This document shows, one piece after another, positions 58,091 to 64,000 of a stretch of 64,000 nt of DNA (positions within the stretch are counted from its first letter, which is position 1; the number at the start of each line of letters is the position of its first letter). The notes beneath the pieces are model-generated. The model searched no databases. It was not told the DNA's origin and was given only the letters and a program-made list of their open reading frames with translations. Source of the DNA: Glycine soja (lineage: Eukaryota; Streptophyta; Magnoliopsida; Fabales; Fabaceae); contig NC_041002.1 of the NCBI RefSeq assembly GCF_004193775.1, positions 38,537,112 through 38,601,111 of the forward strand, in the 5' to 3' direction. The translations under genes and the position numbers were made by a program.

Positions 58091-60030
58091 ACATAGTAAG
58101 TGTAAAAGTTCAATCATAGTGTTTTTAGTTTAGTTGACACATACTAACTTTTTACCGAGGTATAACAAAAGAAAATGTATAATTTTTTCAAAATAAAATA
58201 TTAATTATTAATTTGTTAATTTTTATAATGAGAGCGAGATTCAAATATATAATCTCTTCTCTCCTCCTTTTTCCTTCGACTATTAAATCAAGCTCCACAA
58301 AAAGAACTTTAGATATATTTCTTAATTACCAACTAATATGATAGCAATGTTACTGTAGAACCAAAAAAAAGAGAAAAAATAATCAATAACGATTGATGTA
58401 ATTAATAATGACTTGTGTTTTTTTTTTATCAAGTGATTTAATACTTTTGATGAAAATAACTCCATATTAATGTCAAAATCAGTGAAAAAAAAAGATAAAA
58501 AATAATAAATGTATCCTTAATTATAATTAGATTTTATTTTATTTTTATAAAATCACATTTTGATATTGCTTTCTTAATCCCATTATAATTATCATATCTT
58601 ATGTTGTTTTATACATATCAAGAAAAATTAATAAATTAATAAAAATAATAATAATTTTATAAATTAAATTTATTATTATTAATTTATTTTTAATTTTATA
58701 TATTATATCATTAATATTATAAGAAATATGAGTAAAAAATTAATATTATATTTAAAAATTAAAATAATTATTATTTTGAAACTTTTTCAGATAATTATTA
58801 TGAAACGTTGGAAGTAACGATTAATTATACATTAAATAAAATAAAGACCTAGCAGATATGACTTGGAGGCCATATACCGGCCACTTTTTTTGTCTTGTGA
58901 ATGTCCCAACCAGAGAATAGAAAAACGATGAATAACCAATTCCCTGTTTTTTACGCCTGCTCCATGGTCAAACTCAAATATATTCCCTCTCCCCTCTTTC
59001 TCTCACCGCACATAATATTGGGGCCCGTATATCTAGATTTTCAGATTTCAGATACAGAACAAAAGCAAGTAGACCCTGCGATATATACATCCTCAAAAGT
59101 AACGCTGATTAGAAGAGTATCCATCGGTTCCCTCTTCTCTATATCCATTGCCACTCTTTTTAACCTCCCCAACAGTTTCTTTCTTGTCTCTCCCTTCATT
59201 CTTCGTTTCTTTACTACTTTTTCTTTTGACCAAAACCCCCTTTTCTCTTCTTGATCTCAGAGAAAAGGACACACTCAGTATTTCTTTTTTACCTTTTATT
59301 CACAATAATATTTGTAGAAAGTATGCATCGTCAAAGTTTATGAATAATTTTTATAAAAAATTTATCTGATAATCTTTAATTAATTTGATATCTTCTCTTG
59401 TTTATTTCCTTTTCATCACAAAATTTGATTGAATCTGAAATATATATTACTTAAAATATTTGAATTTAATATCACTGAAACTAAAAACATATTGATCATT
59501 CAATATTTTTCTATTCTTATTTGCACCATATATAGTTTTATATATTTAGTAAATCCAAGATATTTTAGACCTAAAGCCATTTACTAATATCTCAAAATAT
59601 TAAAATTTATTTAAAGAATTTATCTCATCCAACTTATGTGAACTATAGAATACTTAACCAACATAGATATCTACTAACAATACCACACAATTCACATCAT
59701 ATAGTTCATGGTTATCCTAAAAAACACAACAGCCAGAGATAGCATAATAATTGTACTCGCTACCATCCACAATAAATGTGGCAATGTGTTAGATTCCCTA
59801 ATAGGCCCATGTGTCATGTGTGCATGTCTCATGCACGTATATCACATATGAATGATTTCAGATGCACTTAACCCTCTGGTATAAGATTGCTTGTTCTCAA
59901 GGTCATCAAGTTGAAGCTATGAGTTTGAAACATCCCTATCTATGTCTTTAATTATATGTTCCTGAAACATCACTCTCTAGTCTTTAACTTTGAACCTAGC
60001 TAGCTACTATCCCTCTGTTTCCTTAAATTA
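58091..60030. other. AT-rich intergenic DNA
   Basis: No supported gene. A pyrimidine-rich patch at 58,980-59,260 with TATATATACATCC could be a promoter-like or transcribed leader region. The frame there (58,901-59,254) shows no recognisable protein. Confidence 0.5.
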
Positions 60031-60035
60031 GTTTA

Positions 60036-60046
60036 TCTATATATAC
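60036..60046 (+). promoter_or_regulatory. TATA box of the Josephin-like gene
   Basis: TCTATATATAC about 160 bp upstream of the start codon, leaving room for a leader of roughly 130 bp. It is the best plant-type TATA in the upstream region. Confidence 0.6.
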
Positions 60047-60203
60047 ACACTCCTGTGACAACCTATAGTGTCTTACTGTCTTATATTGTCGCCTTTTACT
60101 GCTATTCCTCTCTGTCTCCTTTCTGTTTTTCTGTCTTACATAACAAATAGATACAAACATTGAAACTGTTGATTTTTTTGCATTTTATTATATATTGTAT
60201 CTC

Positions 60204-60599
60204 ATGATGTTGAGAACAACTGAAAAGGTGTGCTATACTCCTGATTTTAACGAGAAACCAATCATGTTTCTCAACCAAACAACTGTTGGTGTTGGTGGTG
60301 GTGGTGGAAACAAGAAGAGGGTCACAGGAACTTGGACTTTCAGATTTCAAAAAGACCCTAAATTTTCACCTGTTAGATTCTTGCAGCAACTAGGAGCAAA
60401 AGTGGCAAGTGCTATAAGAGTTGTTTCCATGAGAAGGAGGTCCTCTAGGAAGGTTTCTTCATCCTCTTTGGTCAGAACACGTTCGGTGTCAGACCCCACT
60501 GATTCACATCGTGCCAAAGCTGTGGAGGATTGCATTGAGTTCTTACATTCTTCTTCATCTAGGGAGAGACCCAGTTCAGTTTCTGAAAGTTCTCTCTAG
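60204..60599 (+). CDS. Small Ser/Arg-rich plant protein (Josephin-like protein annotation group), 131 aa
   Basis: Intronless frame from tandem ATGs at 60,204 and 60,207 to TAG at 60,597-60,599. Earlier in-frame codons lack an ATG. Residues in order: a short N-terminus with VCYTPDFNEKPIMFLNQ, a Gly-rich spacer, then the conserved core WTFRFQKDPKFSPVRFLQQL with GAKVASAIRVVSMRRRSSRK, then SSSSLVRTRSVSDPTDSHRA with KAVEDCIEFLHSSSS. This arrangement matches the small plant proteins usually annotated as Josephin-like. Despite the name there is no deubiquitinase catalytic domain, and the function is unknown. No lesions are seen. It is the only intact host gene wholly inside the window and lies away from the transposons. 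Confidence 0.82.
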   Translation: MMLRTTEKVCYTPDFNEKPIMFLNQTTVGVGGGGGNKKRVTGTWTFRFQKDPKFSPVRFLQQLGAKVASAIRVVSMRRRSSRKVSSSSLVRTRSVSDPTDSHRAKAVEDCIEFLHSSSSRERPSSVSESSL

Positions 60600-61212
60600 G
60601 GATATCGATGCTTGAGATTTCTACTTGCAAGATATGTATATTAGAGAAAAATGGTATGCTTTAGTGGTTTCCATTGACATGTTCATTAGTAGGAAATAGA
60701 AGTTAATCATTTGTACACTGTCACTTTGGTAATGGAGTTTGAGTAGAGATTGAGATTCTCATATATAAGCATTGGTTTAAATTATGGTTTGAAACGTGAA
60801 CCTTGATCGTTGATTCATAAGAATACATCGTATGTAGTTCTACTTTGTCATGCTCCTGATATGATTATCAGTTTTCATTTATTTTCTCACCATCATTACC
60901 CGAAATTGATTATGACCAACTGTCCTTTCTTTAATTACGTTGTTGTCAAGATTGATGAAGATAACAAATGTATGATTCTCTTAGATTTGAAAAAAAATAA
61001 AAATCATTTTGTTCATAAAAAAGTGATAGAACAGAGAAACACTAAATATTACTGGACAAGACGTCATGGTAATTTGGTATGTCAAGACTACTAGAAGTGA
61101 TTCATAGATTGCTGATTCAAATTACAAAAAATTGTACCTTATTTCAATTACTCAACTAGTTCTTAAAAAAATTCCTAGAAAAGGATTGCTCACTGGGTGA
61201 GAAAATTAAAAT

Positions 61213-61216
<4 letters not shown>
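60600..61216. other. 3' flank of the Josephin-like gene and intergenic DNA
   Basis: AT-rich. The first 200 bp probably includes the 3' untranslated region (TATAAGCATTGG near 60,764), but no polyadenylation signal was assigned. The frame at 60,810-61,094 has no recognisable protein. Confidence 0.45.

Positions 61217-61263
<47 letters not shown>
61217..61263. repeat. (AT)n microsatellite with adjoining T run
   Basis: About 23 AT units followed by a T run. Confidence 0.95.
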
Positions 61264-61279
<16 letters not shown>

Positions 61280-61299
61280 CAAGATAACTATTAGTCTGT

Positions 61300-62220
61300 G
61301 AATAACACAGACATTTAAATTAAATTTTAAATGAGTCTTGTACCTTAAAGAAAGAGAGATAGTGCGTACATGTTTGGAAACACATTTGAAACATGCATGT
61401 TTGGACCATGTTGAAGTGAGATTTCTCGAATTCTAGGCGCAAACATAAAAAAAAAGTTACGTGAGTGATGAACTGGGTTCAACGTTAGTTTAGTTAGACG
61501 CAATTGTAATCCAAACAATCTGAAAGCATAAAGTCTTAACCGTTTAACCTACCTATATAACCTGATTACGGATGTCCAAAATAACTTTAAGATGTCGGTG
61601 GTTAACAAAAGCTATTCAAATAGAACATAATATTAATTTCTTCTTAACCTAAGAAAAAATCATCGGACTATGCGATAGCATATGTTTATACATCTGTAAT
61701 TTATTGAAAGGAAATCAAAACATAAATCATTTTCAAATATCTGAATTGCTCACTTTCTTTTCGCCTAAGAAATATTTGTTTTGGTATAAAGTTATCTTTT
61801 ACATTGTGAACAAAGGAATACAAGCATTATTCTTATGCTACTGACGCAATTTTAAGCTAAAGATAGTTGTTAGGCATTTTTTTTCAAAGTACAGTCATTG
61901 TATGATTTGAAATCTTGAGATAACGATAAAATTCGCCAATTTTGCAGTTTATCTTTACCGTTTTTAACAGTCATTGAATCAGAGTTACAAGCTTTTAAAT
62001 TAGGCAAACGGACAAAAAGATACTTGGCCTAAGCTTGTCATGAAAGAAAAGAAAAAAAAAAAGATAAAAGAGAGTGAAAAGTATGACTATTTGAAAAAGA
62101 TGAAAGAGATATGAAATGAGAAAATAGAAAATAATAGTGTAGTAAAATATTTCTTTTTTAAAAATCATTTGTACAATTGCAATCTTATTCATGTGAACTT
62201 GTATTAAATAATATTTTATT
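61300..62220. other. AT-rich intergenic DNA
   Basis: No gene, RNA or clear transposon is visible. Confidence 0.5.
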
Positions 62221-62223
62221 TTG

Positions 62224-62224
<1 letters not shown>

Positions 62225-62313
<89 letters not shown>
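62225..62313. repeat. Long (AT)n microsatellite
   Basis: About 44 TA units. The apparent frames on both strands that run through it, rich in Tyr-Ile, are artefacts of the repeat. Confidence 0.95.
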
Positions 62314-62315
<2 letters not shown>

Positions 62316-64000
62316 CATTTGATTTTGATTTTGTTATTTTTTTAAAAAATTTAACAGGCATAATTAATTATGGAGAGATAGAATCGAATATCATTAGATT
62401 TTGGTTACCAGCATATTATTCAATTTTATTTACTTTCGGGTGTACCCTTGTATTTGTTATCAGCACGTTCGATTTTGTTGGTTCTTATTGTCGACCTAAT
62501 GCTATATTGAGTTGATTCCCACCCTGCTTAGAATGAAAATATAGTCCATCTTATCCGGTCTCCAATGCGTTCCACAAGGTTAGGGATAGTTTTGGAAAAA
62601 TGATTTTCACGTCCACTTTCACCGTTTTCTCGCTCTGTTCCGGAGAGAAAAGAAGAGAAATCGCGCGAGACCCGTCATTTCTACAACACTTTCCTCTACT
62701 CTTTTTCCGACAACAAACAATAGAAAGTGTATCTTTCTGTTCATTTCTTCGCTGATGATAGTTTCTTTGCCTTTCTTTCTTGCGAACAGACCCTGAGAGA
62801 TGAGTAGTTTACCAAAAGAAAATGTAAATGGAGCACATAAAAAACTGTTTTTTCAACTAATGTGAGTACGATATTTCTTGGCTCTTTGGTGGAATCCCTA
62901 GATATCTCACATGCTTCAGTTTTTTTCATTGATTATGAGATTAATACTCAATTCAAAGCTTAGTTGTTACGCTCAAAGTTTTTCGTCACTCCCAAAGAAT
63001 ACATTTTAAGGACTTGAACTTAAGTTCTCCTCCACAAATTCAGCATATATGTTGTCAACTTTGTTAGACCCTTTAGGTCACTACAATTTAATGTTAGAAA
63101 AACCATTTATAAATTAGATAACTTTTTTGTGATGTCGGTTGATGATTGCAATTAATTAGGCCATGCACAAGCAATTTTCAATGTCTTGTGGAGCCCAAGA
63201 CAAATTAAAGCATTCAAGATGCTAGCTGAAAGTTCTTGTTATGATACGTCGCTACCCCACAGCTCATAGACAAGAGCATGCTCGTGTATCTAGGCCTCTT
63301 CTATCCATCATTTTGAAAGCCACTGCTAGCCATATCCTGGAAATTAGTGAATATATGTTTCAATTGGCTTCCACTTTACCAGAATCCTGTGACCAGCAGA
63401 GTACAAGAATTTTATTCCAAAATTACCCATTGAGCAGGGAATCCAACGACTATATGTAATAGAAGTACATTATCTTTTAGCTATAAATAAATAGGAATCA
63501 ACTATAAAATTGAACAGTATGTTTGGATTAGCTTCATGGGAAAAAATAACCAAATAATTTTTTTAAGGGAAGATAAAGTAATAAATAGTTATTTTTACTT
63601 TTTTTTTTATAGTTGCATTGTAATTTTGTGGGATAAAATTGATTCTTCTATGTTATCCCAAATGAATGGTCCTTTAATTTATTGGGAAATCATCGATTTG
63701 TTAAGTTTGTGATTCTTGATGGTGATCGATCCTTTTTTCAGGAAGTCATTTGTATTATCATAAGTAGTAGTGTAGTATTACTATTAATTCTGAGTGCAAC
63801 TTGTGACATGTAAAGAGGGTAATTCGCTCCAAGAGGTCTAACTAAGCCAGGTGCAAGTGGTTCCGAAGTCCCATGAAAAAGTGCGTAAAAGAATTTTGAC
63901 CTAAGAATCGTTTCCTTGTGACGCCTTATTTATCTATTCCTTTTGTCTTGTTTTAGTTGAAACGAAATAATAACTTTGCTAAAACAACATCAGTCTAATA
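62314..64000. other. Intergenic DNA at the right edge
   Basis: No supported gene. About 62,560-62,760 is less AT-rich and includes AAATCGCGCGAGACCCGTCA, perhaps the edge of a gene leader or promoter on either strand. Short frames near 62,741-62,929 and 63,241-63,459 are not protein-like. Confidence 0.4.

Noticed and set aside
61995..62515. ORFs of about 110 codons on both strands
   Set aside because: They run through a long (AT)n tract and are mostly alternating Tyr-Ile, an artefact of the microsatellite.
1..64000. tRNA, rRNA or other structured RNA genes
   Set aside because: None could be recognised by eye on either strand. The only tRNA-related sequences seen are retroelement primer-binding sites.

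Overview
The window is plant nuclear DNA, almost certainly from a legume close to soybean (Glycine). The reasons are an SQD2 gene with typical plant introns, a SIRE1-type Sirevirus with its envelope-like second ORF, CACTA transposons with ACATCGGTT and GACGGTT subterminal repeats, and an AT-rich background. Only two host genes are convincing. One is the 5' two thirds of SQD2 (chloroplast sulfolipid synthesis) on the minus strand at the left edge. The other is a small intronless gene near 60.2 kb for a Ser/Arg-rich, Josephin-like plant protein. Almost everything else is transposable elements and their cargo.

Layout. 1-3.73 kb: SQD2, ten exons visible, C-terminal exons beyond the left edge. 4.4-7.2 kb: decayed Ty1/copia pol (minus) with a candidate 3' LTR. 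7.8-8.5 kb: an old direct repeat, one copy holding a Stowaway-like MITE. 10.9-13.7 kb: an old pair of copia-like LTR segments with a primer-binding site, enclosing a diverged direct repeat. 13.7-18.9 kb: AT-rich intergenic DNA with weak repeat remnants. 18,931-52,126: one CACTA (En/Spm) element with a 3-bp ATA target duplication. 52,299-57,914: a second, shorter CACTA element with an AGA target duplication, only 169 bp beyond the first target duplication. 58-64 kb: a 71-bp tandem duplication, the Josephin-like gene, long (AT)n tracts and intergenic DNA.

The large CACTA element carries its own genes on the plus strand: a TNP2-type transposase and a second gene combining a Ptta/En/Spm (TNPA-like) region with a Ulp1/C48-like protease region. 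Both are disabled by nonsense and frameshift mutations, so mobility would need transposase from elsewhere. It also carries fragments of at least four unrelated host genes: APC10, a lipoxygenase last exon, a cinnamyl-alcohol/mannitol dehydrogenase and a WDR44-like WD40 protein. Introns are kept where exon junctions can be seen. The smaller CACTA element carries pieces of SMC4, of a bHLH factor and of an unidentified gene. Both are therefore gene-capturing (transduplicating) elements.

A full-length SIRE1 element (37,971-47,261, target duplication TTATT) sits inside the large CACTA. Its two LTRs differ by one visible indel. Its gag-pol ORF is intact and is followed, in frame, by TAG-CAGTTA (stop-suppression context) and the open envelope-like ORF. 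It is the only element here that looks potentially autonomous.

A caution for users: about 21,990-28,916 recurs at 30,823-37,737 (offset 8,821 bp, with the last 4 kb identical as far as read). Between the copies lies an indel-riddled third copy of 24,497-26,447. The error pattern resembles uncorrected long-read sequence, so roughly 8.8 kb is probably a false duplication of assembly rather than biology.
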